DNA from: Atrina japonica
Lineage: Eukaryota > Mollusca > Bivalvia > Pterioida > Pinnidae
Reading direction: 5' to 3'
Assembly: GCA_030159075.1 (NCBI GenBank)
Contig: BROG01000128.1
Span: 548,501-612,500 of the forward strand
DNA length: 64,000 bases
A program made the position numbers and the translations under genes. Of this stretch, positions 46,801 to 58,207 are shown piece after piece; position 1 is the first letter of the stretch; each line of letters starts with the position of its first letter. The notes beneath the pieces were generated by a model. The model saw only the letters and a program-made list of their open reading frames with translations, was not told the origin of the DNA and made no database searches.

Positions 46801-49530
46801 AAGTCTTTAACCCTGGTGTGTTTACTGTGGTATATCATACAAGTCTTTAACCCTGGTGTGTTTACTGTGGTATATCATACAAGTCTTTAACCCTGGTGTG
46901 TTTACTGTTGGTATATCCTACAAGTCTTTAACCCTGGTGTGTTTACTGTGGGTATATCCTACAAGTCTTTAACCCTGGTATGTTTACTGTGGTATATCAT
47001 ACAAGTCTTTAACCCTGGTGTGTTTACTGTGGGTATATCCTACAAGTTTTTAACCCTGGTGTGTTTACTGTGGTATATCATACAAGTCTTTAACCCTGGT
47101 GTGTTTACTGTGGGTATATCATACAAGTCTTTAACCCTGGTGTGTTTACTGTGGGTATATCATGCAAGTCTTTAACCCCGGTGTGTTTACTGTGGTATAT
47201 CATACAAGTCTTTAACCCCGGTGTGTTTACTGTGGGTTTATCATACAAGTCTTTAACCCTGATGTGTTTACTGTGGTATATCATACAAGTCTTTAACCCT
47301 GGTGTGTTTACTGTGGGTATATCATGCAAGTCTTTAACCCCGGTGTGTTTACTGTGGTATATCATACAAGTCTTTAACCCTGGTGTGTTTACTGTGGTAT
47401 ATCCTACAAGTTTTTAACCCTGGTGTGTTTACTGTGGTATATCATACAAGTTTTTAACCCTGGTGTGTTTACTGTGGTATATGATACAAGTCTTTGACCC
47501 TGGTGTGTTTACTGTGGGTATATCTGTAAGTTTTTAACCCTGGTGTTTTTACTGTGGTATATCCTATAAGTCTTTAACCCCGGTGTGTTTATTGGGGTAT
47601 ATCATACAAGTCTTTAACCCTGTGTGTTTTACTGTGGTATATCCTACAAGTCTTTAACCCTGGTGTGTTTACTGTGGGTTTATCATACAAGTCTTTAACC
47701 CTGGTGTGTTTACTGTGGGTTTATCATACAAGTCTTTAACCCTGGTATGTTTTACTGTGTATATCATACAAGTCTTTAACCCTGGTGTGTTTACTGTGGG
47801 TTTATCATACAAGTCTTTAACCCTGGTGTGTTTACTGTGGTATATCCTACAAGTCTTTAACCCTGGTGTGTTTACTGTGGGTTTATCATAAAAGTCTTTA
47901 ACCCTGGTGTGTTTACTGTGGGTTTATCATACAAGTCTTTAACCCTGGTGTGTTAACTGTGGTTTATCATACAAGTCTTTAACCCTGGTGTGTTTACTGT
48001 GGGTTTATCATACAAGTCTTTAACCCTGGTGTGTTTACTGTGGGTTTATCATACAAGTCTTTAACCCTGGTGTGTTTACTGTGGTATATCATACAAGTCT
48101 TTAACCCCGGTGTGTTTACTGTGGGTTTATCATACAAGTTTTTAACCCTGGTGTGTTTACTGTGGGTTTATCATACAAGTCTTTAACCCTGGTGTGTTTA
48201 CTATGGTATATCATACAAGTCTTTAACCCTGGTGTGTTTACTGTGGTATATCATACAAGTCTTTAACCCTGTGTGTTTACTGTGGTATATCATACAAGTC
48301 TTTAACCCTGGTGTGTTTACTGTGGTATATCATACAAGTCTTTAACCCTGTGTGTTTACTGTTGGTATATCCTACAAGTCTTTAACCCTGGTGTGTTTAC
48401 TGTGGGTATATCCTACAAGTCTTTAACCGTGGTGTGTTTACTGTGGTATATCATACAAGTCTTTAACCCTGGTGTGTTTACTGTGGGTATATCATACAAG
48501 TCTTTAACCCTGGTGTGTTTACTGTTGGTATATCCTACAAGTCTTTAACCCTGGTGTGTTTACTGTGGGTATATCCTACAAGTCTTTAACCGTGGTGTGT
48601 TTACTGTGGTATATCATACAAGTCTTTAACCCTGGTGTGTTTACTGTGGGTATATCCTACAAGTTTTTAACCCTGGTGTGTTTACTGTGGTATATCATAC
48701 AAGTCTTTAACCCTGGTGTGTTTACTGTGGGTATATTCTGTAAGTTTTTAACCCTGGTGTGTTTGCTGTGGTATATCCTACAAGTCTTTAACCCTGGTGT
48801 GTTTACTGTGGGTTTATCATACAAGTCTTTAACCCTGGTGTGTTTACTGTTGGTATATCCTACAAGTCTTTAACCCTGGTGTGTTTACTGTGGGTTTATC
48901 ATACAAGTCTTAAACCCTGGTGTGTTTACTGTGGTTTATCATACAAGTCTTTAACCCTGGTGTGTTTGCTGTGGTATATCCTACAAGTTTTTAACCCTGG
49001 TGTGTTTACTGTGGTAAATCATACAAGTCTTTAACCCTGGTGTGTTTACTGTGGGTTTATCATACAAGTCTTTAACCCTGATGTGTTTACTGTGGTATAT
49101 CATACAAGTCTTTAACCCTGGTGTGTTTACTGTTGGTATATCTTACATGTCTTTAACCCCGGTGTGTTTACTGTGGATTTATCATACAAGTATTTAACCC
49201 TGGTGTGTTTACTGTGGGTTTATCATACAAGTCTTTAACCCTGGTGTGTTTACTGTGGTATATCATACAAGTCTTTAACCTGGTGTGTTTACTGTGGGTT
49301 TATCATACAAGTCTTTAACCCTGATGTGTTTACTGTGGGTTTATCATACAAGTCTTTAACCCTGGTATGTTTACTGTGGTATATCCTACAAGTCTTTAAC
49401 CCTGGTGTGTTTACTGTGGGTTTATCATACAAGTCTTTAACCCTGGTATGTTTACTGTGGTATATCCTACAAGTCTTTAACCCTGGTGTGTTTACTGTGG
49501 GTTTATCATACAAGTCTTTAACCTTGATGT
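43829..49530 (+). repeat. 5.7-kb array of 40/41-bp units
   Basis: About 140 copies of TGTGTTTACTGTGG(G)TATATC, ATACAAGTCTTTAACCCTGG. Two length classes exist, 40 bp (GTGGT) and 41 bp (GTGGGT), plus point variants (TTTATC, CCTACAAG, CCCCGG, GATGTG). Adjacent 40 and 41 units add to 81 bp, so 27-residue frames (FTVGISYKSLTLVCLLWYII) open locally on both strands; these are not genes. A block of about 1.4 kb is duplicated inside the array. Confidence 0.97.
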
Positions 49531-50875
49531 TTAGGCATTTTTTAATTCTCTGCTTTACCATCTACAATAAGCATATAGAAATGTTAGAAGTTTAAATGGG
49601 AAGCTAATACTGTTACATGGAGAATTTTATGCAAATTTTGTCATTATTTTAATTTCAATGATAATTTAATCAAATTAGAAAACCTTAACAAAATTTTCTA
49701 AAGCTACAAAATATCATTGTAGATCTCTTATTACAAAAGGATAACAACAGCAGATATCATTATAATCTATATGTGAATCTTTTTATTTTTGCTCAAGACA
49801 TTTTAATACATGTTTCATTTCGTAATTCACTCACACTCAGAGACTGACAGCAGATAATGCCTTAATGCAGTTCAATGGTTTCTTTTGATGTACTTCAAGT
49901 GGCATCTTCTAATTCACTATCAAATATAGGCGATTTAACACAATCCAAATAGATTTGAGAAGACAGGAAGTTCTATAGGAATCAATTACACAGAATCTGT
50001 TGCTTCACTGAAAAATTGACTGGTAAAAAAAGAACACGAACTTAAATATCCCATGGGATTCCGTGGCAGAGAATATTTCTTAATAATGAACTAACAGTTG
50101 ATGAAATACAAACCTAATTTCTGATTCTAGACATATAGTTTCCAGGATCCTGGGAAATCTGAAATTACCGTCAAATAAATAGTTCATTTGGTGAATGAAA
50201 TCGAGAGTTGACAAAAAGCTGAGAAAAAAGAAGTACCTTACAGGTATCCGTTATTGTATTATTTAAAAACTTGTGTACTCAATTAAGACAGTTGAAAAAA
50301 GAGCAATTGTACAGGAGTTTAATTTCATGGGTTGTGATTTTCATGTTTTGCCTTCTGAAACTATCATGGTTTTTTTTAATTCGCAGATCAAAAGTGGCTT
50401 AGGAAAACCCCAGCATCTGCAATTGAAACCTGTACTATAATACATATGATAAAGCCCTCGATGATATTTTTCAAAATATTAAAAGGATCTTTTTTCATTG
50501 CCTCTTGAGTTCCATGGTATATTTAATGGTGCGGTCACTTCATTCCCAAAATCAAAGAAATCTGATTGACAATCGTAGTTGTATACTGTCTTAGACACTT
50601 TATCAGTTTTTTTGTATTACTGTACCTATACCTGTACCTATACTGTACCTGGAAATGTTCCTGCTTATTTTGGCCCTTTTACGACAATATATTTGCCCTA
50701 AATCACCATAGTCTCTTGGATGGTGTGTATGTCAGTATTTCTGTGATTTAGCTCAAAATTTTGCCTTTCATTTTAAATTGGCCCTCTCGTCAAAGGGCAA
50801 AAAATGCCAAAAATTAAATGAGCCAAATTTCCATGTATACAGTAAGTATCGTAACTATTTAATGAATTAGTGCAT
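49531..50875. other. AT-rich, presumed intron
   Basis: No supported gene or repeat. CTGTACCTATACCTGTACC is a small direct repeat at 50618-50655. Confidence 0.4.
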
Positions 50876-51058
50876 TTATTATCAGTATGAATGCGGTTTG
50901 GGTGACAGATAAATAGTATGGCACCCTAGCAAAGCTTGTCAGTTTGCATTTATTGTCAATATGGATGCCGTTTGGTTGACAGATAAAGAGAATGCTACCC
51001 CCTAAACACCATTCTATTTATGTGTCATCCAAACGGTATCCATATTGACAATAAATAT
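50876..51058. repeat. three-arm direct plus inverted repeat (hairpin)
   Basis: The arm TGCATTTATTGTCAATATGG, ATGCCGTTTGGTTGACAGAT, AAAGAGAATG (50945-50994) is matched in inverse by 51010-51057 across a 15-base loop. A diverged direct copy of the arm precedes it (50871-50920). Likely a MITE derivative or hairpin; no target duplication resolved. Confidence 0.7.
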
Positions 51059-51174
51059 ACTCTGAAAAGCGTTCATTTGTTATATTTGATATCATAGTTT
51101 TCAAATTCAGAAACTGAATAATAGAATCGAATATCCCGCCTTATACATGATCAGTCTCATTATAATGGAAACTG

Positions 51175-51420
51175 GAAAGTATATAAAATCGAGAGAGAAA
51201 AACTGGAAAATTTATAAAAAGAGAAAAACTGGAATATCTATAAAAAAGAAGAGAAAAACTGGAATACCTGAAAAATCAAGAGAAAAACCGGAAAATCTGT
51301 AAAAAAAAAAAAAAAAAAAAAAAAGATAGAAAAACCAGAAAATCTTTAAAATGAAGCAATTAATTAGGCAATGTTTAAAACAAAAAACTAGAAAGTACAA
51401 GAAATGAAGTAAAAAGACTG
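51175..51420 (+). repeat. purine-rich ~27-bp minisatellite
   Basis: About nine irregular copies of GAGAAAAACTGGAAAATCTA, TAAAAA. One contains an uninterrupted A run of about 24 bases (51300-51324). The plus strand is nearly all purine. Confidence 0.8.
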
Positions 51421-51976
51421 GAAATACTGTAGAGTCAGAAAATTTGTTGGGGTCAAAATTTTGTTGTTTTTAAAATAAAACCAATTTTTTCTATATTAAT
51501 TTTTGTTGAATAAAGAAAGTTTTAGTAAATTAACCTATTACTATTGCTAGGTATAATTTATGTAAAATTTAGTCATGGTTTAAATTCCATTGATAAATGA
51601 AAGCAATGAAATAAACGAAAGTAAAACCACAATGAAACTTTCTGATTTTACAACAGGTGAGCTGTACAGTTTATAGAATAAAGCAAAAAACTAGAAAATA
51701 TATGAAATTAGTGATAAATTGGAAAATATAAAATTTGACGTAATCAACCTGAAGATTTTAGACTTACATGTAGGTGATTAAGAATTACTGAGACCTGATT
51801 CTCATCCACAGTTTTGACAATATTACATTAAAACAGCCGTTCCATTTACCTCCTGACATATACTATAGCAGATTTACATCTAAATAATGATACCATCTTA
51901 ATGTGTCTGTATAGGCAGTTCTTAGGCAAAAAATACAAAAGTTTATTCTCAGCTTATCTGATCATTCATATCTTAC
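51421..51976. other. intron-like AT-rich sequence
   Basis: A minus-strand donor-like site CTACAT|GTAAGTCT near 51775 was checked; frames with usable acceptors close. No other feature. Confidence 0.4.
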
Positions 51977-52161
51977 CTAATGTGCTTCGGAGTCTGGAAT
52001 TAAAATAATTTGTGTTCAGAAGAATCTGATCATATGTCATGTTGTCAGATGCTAAAGTTCCCGTGACCCAATATTTCATTAACAGTTTACCTGACACTTG
52101 TATCCCTGTGTCGATGTTGACGATTCTGTTCATAACTTCTTGTTCGATTGTATTGCTTTTA
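51977..52161 (-). CDS. candidate internal exon, 185 bp, unknown protein
   Basis: The most convincing splice pair in the window. On the minus strand the acceptor AAATGTCTTCTTTATAG precedes one completing base and 61 codons, including NTIEQEVMNRIVNIDTGIQV, KLLMKYWVTGTLASDN and YDQILLNTNYFNSRLRST. It ends one base into the next codon at the donor CACATTAG|GTAAGATA. 1 + 183 + 1 = 185 matches exactly. It is soluble-looking, with no membrane segment or signal peptide. The start phase accepts the micro-exon 58604-58576. Codon use is GC-richer than the flanks. I do not recognise the family; an alpha/beta extracellular or SEA-like region is possible but unsupported. Confidence 0.6.
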
Positions 52162-53041
52162 CTATAAAGAAGACATTTAATGTTATTGAACATGATCTCT
52201 TAATTACAAAATAGAAACGTACAGAGGAAACACACATGATCCAAATGGATTAAGAGAATTTTTACACGGATATGTTTCGATGGAGAGTAAAATGTATTTC
52301 ATGAGAAAACCGATCTAGGAATGATTTCCTGAGAACGATTTCCCCAGGAATGTATGCTGTCTTGATCATTAAGATGTTTGATAGAGATATGGTAGATAAT
52401 TGATTACTGCATGTCACTTTAGATTTAAGTTGATTTTGTTGAGTTAATGTATGTTTTCAATGCGATTTGTCATGAAACATTGACTACAGTCTTTGTATTA
52501 TAAATGACAGTTACCTACATTTAATGACACATTTTTGAGTAAATGTCTTTGATTTATACATGATACATCTAAAGGCGCTTTTTAAATTACGCTCATATCA
52601 AAATATTCCATGCAATTGTCTATTTGTCATATCATTTTTTTTTACTCTCTCTGGAAATTTAAGTTTTGTTACAATGTTTTGAATTACGAATAAATGTTCG
52701 ATATCTATAGGTCTGATATATACCACCAAAATAATGTTGATTTCATGTATAATTGTAGTTTATCATATGTCAGACTACATTTGTATATATGATACTGTCA
52801 CAACTTCATGCATTAATTATTCTTGTAATGCACCCCCTGTCGGGAAAATTTTTTTATATTGCGATCAGTGAAAAAAAAAAAAAGAGGAGTTTGGAGTATC
52901 ACCCATTTCCGGTATACATTTCATTGTCTGCTCCATCCAAAATCTGTCATCCAAAATCATACACTGAACACAAAGAAAGGATTCTTATTTCTCTGTCAGC
53001 AAGAATATTGGAAACAGAAAGTATGTTTTTAGCCCTCAATG
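52162..53041. other. AT-rich, presumed intron
   Basis: No supported feature. Confidence 0.4.
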
Positions 53042-53463
53042 TTTTTAGCTATTCAAATTGCCTGTGTCCATGGTCCATCATGAACAATTCTTGGTACTGC
53101 AATTTCTCAGAAAGTATTGAAGTGATACATCCGTGTTCCCTTGAGGTCTAGTTGTGCATATTGCATTTTCAGAGAGATCAGAATCTGACATGGCCAACAG
53201 GCGGCCATCTTGGATTTTGACAAAATGAAGTTTGTTATCGCTACTTCTCGGAAAGGACAGAAGGGATATCCTTGAAATTTGACATGAAGGTTCCCCTTGA
53301 GGTCTAGTTGTGCATATTACAATATTCAGAGAGATCAGAATCTGACATGGCCAACAGGTGGCCATCTTGGATTTTGACAAAAGGAAGTTTGTTACTGCTT
53401 CTTCTCAGAAAGGACTTAAGAGATCTTGAAATTTGACATGAAAGTTCCCCTTGAGGTCTAGTT

Positions 53464-53932
53464 TAACCCGAATTATTCATTTGTTATATTTCATTCACTA
53501 TGATCACTGCATTAATGCCTGAATGCATTTATACTTGAAACACTTCAGATCATAAATTTCTTCATGTTGCATTGTGGAATTTGTATACAGTATTACAGCT
53601 GTCAGAAAAAAATAAGAGGAATTCAAAGTAAATGTAAATAAAACTGTCCTTCATTTTAAGTAATGCTATATAAAATATTAATCCAATTGTAAGCATCATC
53701 AGCATCTATTTAATGTAAACAACTTGAAGACAGAGTGAATATGAAAGACTTCCAATGTTTTAATTTTCACCAGATACATGTATACCTACTGGACATACCA
53801 ATAGGAATATGAGGGTGTGATTTGTTCCCTCTCCCAGGGAACAACTGCAGCATTTTTGTAGTATAGAAACTTCAAGCCTTAATTTAGTATGGAGAGATTC
53901 AGAAATGGAGAAGGCTTGATTTATTCGAGTTA
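53464..53932. mobile_element. 469-bp MITE with 9-bp target duplication, copy 2
   Basis: Starts TAACCCGAATTATTCAT and ends CTTGATTTATTCGAGTTA. Flanks are GGTCTAGTT (53455-53463) and GGTCTTGTT (53933-53941), a 9-bp duplication with one mismatch. The interior is about 80% similar by eye to 33982-34430 (ATGTTGCATTGTGG, GTATACAGTATTACAG, AGGGAACAACTG). Confidence 0.85.
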
Positions 53933-54282
53933 GGTCTTGTTGTGCATATAACATTTTCAGAGAGATTGGAATCCAACATGGCCAACAGGTGGCCAATTTG
54001 GATTTTAACCAAAGGAAGATTGTTACCGCTATTTCACAGAAAAGACTAATGGGATATCATTGAAATTCTACATCAAGTTCTGCATATTGCATTTTCAGAT
54101 AGATAAGAATCCAATATGGTCGATAGGCAGCCATCTTGTATTTTGACCATAGGAAGTTTGTTATTGCTGTTTCTCAGAAATTACTGAAGGGATCTCCTTG
54201 AAATTTAATATGAAGGTTTCCCTTGAGGTCTTGTTGTGCATATGACATTTTCAGAGAGATTTGATTCCAATATGGCTGACAG

Positions 54283-55199
54283 CAGTGTTCAATCTAGGAC
54301 CATGAACAAGGGGGCCAGACGGGCCCATGCTATAAAAATCAGGGGGCCATTTTAAAAAAGAAGGGGCCATAACTTATAAAAAAAATCTGACCGATTGTGA
54401 TGAGTTTAGAGTTTACTGTAACCATCATAACTGTCCATGTACATTGTTCACCAATATACAAAAATTGGTACATCCTGTGGTGAAGGGATTTACTTTTTAA
54501 AATTTTGTGCATACACTATAGTTCACGGCACAAGATTTGTCATCATAAGTCAACCAGTTTTTAAAACGTTCGTCGTGTAACCACTGATTTTGAAACTTTC
54601 GTTTCTGATTCTCAGAGACAGATTCTGATTTTTCTGCTTTTTTTTTCACTTGATGACAAACTTTTGGTTGTTTTGAATATCATTTCAAGTTTTTTTTAGA
54701 ACTCTGGGTGGCTGAGAAAAAGTCCAATATTCTCTTCATGTTTTTAAATTTTGACAGAGAGAAAAACGTCGTCTGCACATGGATGCAGCACATAACGCTT
54801 GACAGTATATAGCAGACCTTAAGCGTTTGGCAGACTCTGACACTGAAGCCTCGTTTTAACTAATAATACCAGGCAGTTACTTCCGGCTATGTGCTTTGCT
54901 CAAGACTATCCATAACCCAAATATTCAGTCATTATATTCCGTTCACTTCGATCACTGCATTAACCTAGCGTAGTATGGAGATAATCGGAAACGGAGCGGG
55001 CTTGATTATTCGCGTTAGACTATCCACGATGTTACATTTCAAGGTATTATTTCAGCTTATATGCGGACATTTAATTGAAATAAAGTTATCACTGGGAAGA
55101 TTAGCATTGTGCCAGAGTGGCCCATCATTGAATTTTAATTGCGCCATGTCTGATTTCAGCGGGCCATTGATGCAATGGCGCGGCCTAGATTGAACACTG
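54283..55199. mobile_element. 917-bp TIR element (CAGTGTTCAATCTAGG)
   Basis: A perfect 16-bp terminal inverted repeat: CAGTGTTCAATCTAGG and CCTAGATTGAACACTG. TGACAG flanks both sides (54277-54282 and 55200-55205). CAGTG ends are hAT-like, although an exact 8-bp duplication is not seen. The interior has GGGGGCC/GGGCCAT motifs. The third 9-bp-TSD MITE sits inside it. No transposase frame. Confidence 0.8.
54913..55017. mobile_element. 105-bp internally deleted MITE, copy 3
   Basis: Starts TAACCCAAATATTCAGTCAT and ends GGGCTTGATTATTCGCGTTA, and keeps only terminal parts of the 450-bp family (GATCACTGCATTAA, then TAGTATGGAGATAATC). GACTATCCA flanks both sides exactly (54904-54912, 55018-55026). 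Confidence 0.85.
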
Positions 55200-55622
55200 T
55201 GACAGGTAGCCATCTTGGATTTTGACAATGGAAGTATGTTACCCCTATTTCTTAGTAAATACTGAAGGGTTGTTGTTTAAATTTGATGTGAAGTTTCCTT
55301 TGAGGTCTAGAACGTACAGAAGGAATCTTTTTGAAATTAATTATGGAGGTTCCCCCTGAGGTCTAGTTGTACATTTTCAGAGAGATCAAAATCCAAGATG
55401 GACACCTGTCGGCCATATTGAATTCCATTCTCTCTGAAAAGGTAATATGTTCAGTTCAGATTCAGTTTCGCTGTAATCTTGTGAAAAATGTATTTCACAG
55501 AAATGTGGATTTAAGTTCAAATTCAATGTTGAGACACAAAATGAGAGAAAAGAACAGTCTTTCATAGATCAGACATAGAACATTCCATGGTGGGCACCAA
55601 GATCCCTCTGGGATCTCTTGTT

Positions 55623-56084
55623 CTTGTTGTATCTTATGTGTTTTAATTTGTAATTTAGACACATGATAAAAAGTTTATAATATGACCATTTTGATATCAT
55701 ACTCGTCCTCAGGAACCCCAGGCTGAGAAGGAATATGATAACAAAATGATCATGTAATAATCTCTGTATATCACTTTGGTAAGATAGCTGCTTGTATTTT
55801 GCTCAAACAAGGTAACCACTTGTGGTGGTCTACTGATGTTTTGTTTACCATATAGGCAATAGAACCACATTTCAGTTCCTTTCACGGGTCCAAAGTGTGA
55901 TCCAAAGTTAAGAATTAGTACCTTTTGTAAAACAAGCCCAATTCTTCATCTGATCAATTTTATCAACTTTCTGAACCTGACAAATCATAATACTATCAGA
56001 ATTAAAAGATGCTATTGGTTAAATTAAGTTGATTGGTCTCTAAATATTAATGTTTCTCTTGGATGATACGATACTCTGGTATGT
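55623..56084. other. AT-rich, nothing identified
   Basis: No supported feature. ATTTTGATATCAT near 55690 and AACAAAATGATCAT near 55740 could be ends of a decayed inverted repeat. Confidence 0.35.
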
Positions 56085-56400
56085 GAGTTGGTATGTGAGA
56101 TGGTGTATGTGAGGGATGATATGTGAGATAGTATGTGAGGTAGAATGTGAGATGATATGTGAGATTGTATGTGAGGGATGGTGTGTGAGATGGTATGTGT
56201 GGTGGAATGTGAGATGGTATGTGAGATTATATGTGAGGGATGGTATGTGAGATGGTATGTGTGGTGGAATGTGAGGGATGGTATGTGAGATGGTATGTGA
56301 GGTAATATGTGAGATGGTATGTGAGATGGTCTGTGAGGTGATATGCGAGGTGGTATGTGAGATGGTATTTGAGGTGGTATGTGAAATGGTATTTGGTTGC
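56085..56400 (+). repeat. 10-bp-period minisatellite (GGTATGTGAGAT)
   Basis: About 30 copies of a 10-11-bp motif (ATGGTATGTGAG) with a looser period of 20-50 bp from GAGGGATGG variants. The minus-strand Thr/Ser/His-rich frame across it is an artefact. Confidence 0.9.
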
Positions 56401-56966
56401 AGCTCAGACGTGCAGGTTTTCTCCAGGTACTCTACCATCATCAGTGCCAACAAGACACATTTATATAAATTGTAAAACTTTGGTAGTTGTTGTAGAATAG
56501 ATAGAGTTTATTATTCTGGTATTATAGGTAGTTGGAGAATAAGAAGAGATATTCACATTCTTGTTTAACAATTCAGTTTACATTTATTTTGGGATTCAGC
56601 CCTAACCATTTTTGAGTTGTCTCATTCCATTCAGTTTTGTCAGAATAGTCTGTACAAAGATCATGTGACTTCAGCTGAAAGTTGGGCAAGGTCCATTACA
56701 GTTATTTTATATTTACATTCACAACATTCAGTGATATCTTGTTTTAGTTCATTTTATAGGAATTAAGTTCAGATAAATGTTCTCTTTTGTATATATAGAA
56801 AGTGTCATCCCTTTCATGTAGGATGTTTACTATTTCTAAATATTACTTAATGATATTCATATTCCAGGTCATATATGTGATAAACTGCTGAACTGAAATA
56901 TAATACAATGTAATGCTCTTTGAAACTGCACACTATTTATAACACTGGACAACTCAAAAAGGTCTA
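56401..56966. other. unassigned spacer
   Basis: No supported feature. Confidence 0.4.
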
Positions 56967-57125
56967 CAGTGGAACCTATCATGAAAGACTACCTGTCTTT
57001 AGAAACCACACTCTGAAAACCTCTCTGTTAAATATTTCTATAAATAAACCTTTTAAGAGACCACCTGTCTTGAGAGACCACATTTAAGTGGCCAGAAGGG
57101 TGGTCTCTCAAGGTAGGTACCACTG
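56967..57125. mobile_element. TA-flanked MITE, unexpanded reference copy
   Basis: 159 bp, starts CAGTGGAACCTATCATGAAA and ends CTCAAGGTAGGTACCACTG, TA on both sides. Contains GAGACCACCTGTCTTGAGAG and GGTGGTCTCTCAAGG. It is the unamplified relative of 38429-40243, in opposite orientation. Confidence 0.8.
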
Positions 57126-57416
57126 TATTATTAGTGGAGGGAAAGTGCTGCTCCTCGACAGTTTCTCAGAATAATGGCAAAGTTTGTGGCTTGTCATGTA
57201 GGAGGCCAATCTATAATCCTTCTCAACAGAGACCTTTGTCTGACTTGTTACTTAAAGCTGGAATGATATAATTGCGGATTAAACTGTTGTGGGAATCTCG
57301 GCACAAATTGTTTATGTTTAATTGTAGTTTATCAGTCTGGTATGCCCACTATAGATTTTTTTTCCCTCATCAAGATGTCTACATGATATATCTGTTACCT
57401 TCTTTTTGCAATTTAT

Positions 57417-57662
57417 GTGGGTAGCACATCGCATGTTGACAGCTATGTAGTATTGTCTTTTGTGATATGTGAAATTTTATATATATATATATACATTTCT
57501 CGGTCGATTTCAACAGAAGCATCATTAGACGCTGCTAAGTTTAAACGATCTTGGTTAAAGGAATACTGGAACCGAGTTATGGCTAGTGTTCGACTAGGCC
57601 GAACTATATTTCAATTTAAGCGGTTTTTAAGTGGTAAAATCGGGGCAGAAAGTTCGGCCTAG
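57417..57662 (+). other. short coding-like frame, unassigned
   Basis: The plus frame reads STEASLDAAKFKRSWLKEYW and continues RVMASVRLGRTIFQFKRFLS. An acceptor-like TCGATTTCAACAG and donor-like AAGTG|GTAAAATC bracket about 120 bases. Basic and aromatic composition is protein-like, but it overlaps inverted copies of AGTTCGGCCTAGT (57590 and 57650) and may be transposon debris. Confidence 0.2.
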
Positions 57663-57692
57663 TGTTCGACGAGGAGGGCAGGCAGACCACAG

Positions 57693-57780
57693 CCTAATTC
57701 CTTTGGGGATTCTATCTTGGCCGTTTTATCGTTGGGCAACACAATAAAACGGCCGTGACAGAATCCCCAAAGGGATTAAC
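57693..57780. repeat. GC-rich hairpin, ~36-nt arms
   Basis: The left arm CCTAATTCCTTTGGGGATTC, TATCTTGGCCGTTTTA pairs with the right arm TAAAACGGCCGTGACAGAAT, CCCCAAAGGGATTAACC across a loop of about 15 bases (TCGTTGGGCAACACAA). Few mismatches; much GC-richer than the flanks. Confidence 0.7.
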
Positions 57781-58207
57781 CACAGTCGGAACTGAGATTT
57801 TATCTGTAAATTAAAATCGATTAATATTATAAATATAAATTAAAGAACTTTATAGGTGTTTGTCTGACGATCAGGTCACGGGTGTTGGACTCTACATTTT
57901 AACTTACAGACAAAATTTACAACTTGTGAGCAGTCTCTGTTTGGAAATTCTGTCAAAAAGAAACTGGCGCTAAAATTTTAAAAAACAAAGTTTAAGGTAG
58001 CCTCAATATTAGAGTAACAAAAAATATAGGCATATAAACACTCCTGGATTGATAAAAAAATGCAATAACATGCAGTTATAACCTAGTTTTAAATGGATAG
58101 AAACAATAAAATGTTACATCAACTTAGAAAATTAATATTTTAATTTCTGTATTTTCATCCAGTGTATTTTTTTAAGAACACACACACATTATATTATATA
58201 TTGTTGT
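57781..58207. other. AT-rich, nothing identified
   Basis: No supported feature. Confidence 0.4.

Larger units (their letters stand above)
53042..55622 (+). mobile_element. dispersed repeat R, copy 2, with nested insertions
   Basis: Begins TTTTTAGCTATTCAAATTGC and ends ATCCCTCTGGGATCTCTTGT. It contains at least five diverged repeats of an internal module: ACATGGCCAACAGGTGGCCA, TCTTGGATTTTGACAAA, GTTTGTTATCGCT, TTGAGGTCTAGTTGTGCATA. Two separate insertions (53464-53932 and 54283-55199) interrupt it. No coding frame. Confidence 0.7.

Noticed and set aside
43829..49530. Array as interstitial telomere (TTAACCCTGG)
   Set aside because: Only one TAACCC-like hexamer occurs per 40 bp; no (TTAGGG)n or (CCCTAA)n run exists.
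43913..49595. Many frames with FTVGLSYKSLTLVCLLW or KHTRVKDLYDKPTVNTPG
   Set aside because: Shadows of the 40/41-bp array. Frames switch with every length variant and both strands are open.
51776..51830. Minus-strand frame before the strong donor CTACAT|GTAAGTCT
   Set aside because: With the available acceptors the required phase runs into TAA; too short to support otherwise.
57170..57270. Minus-strand open frame (TKVSVEKDYRLASYMTSHKL)
   Set aside because: No donor within the frame and it runs into a MITE. It might be a pseudo-exon, but splice support is missing.
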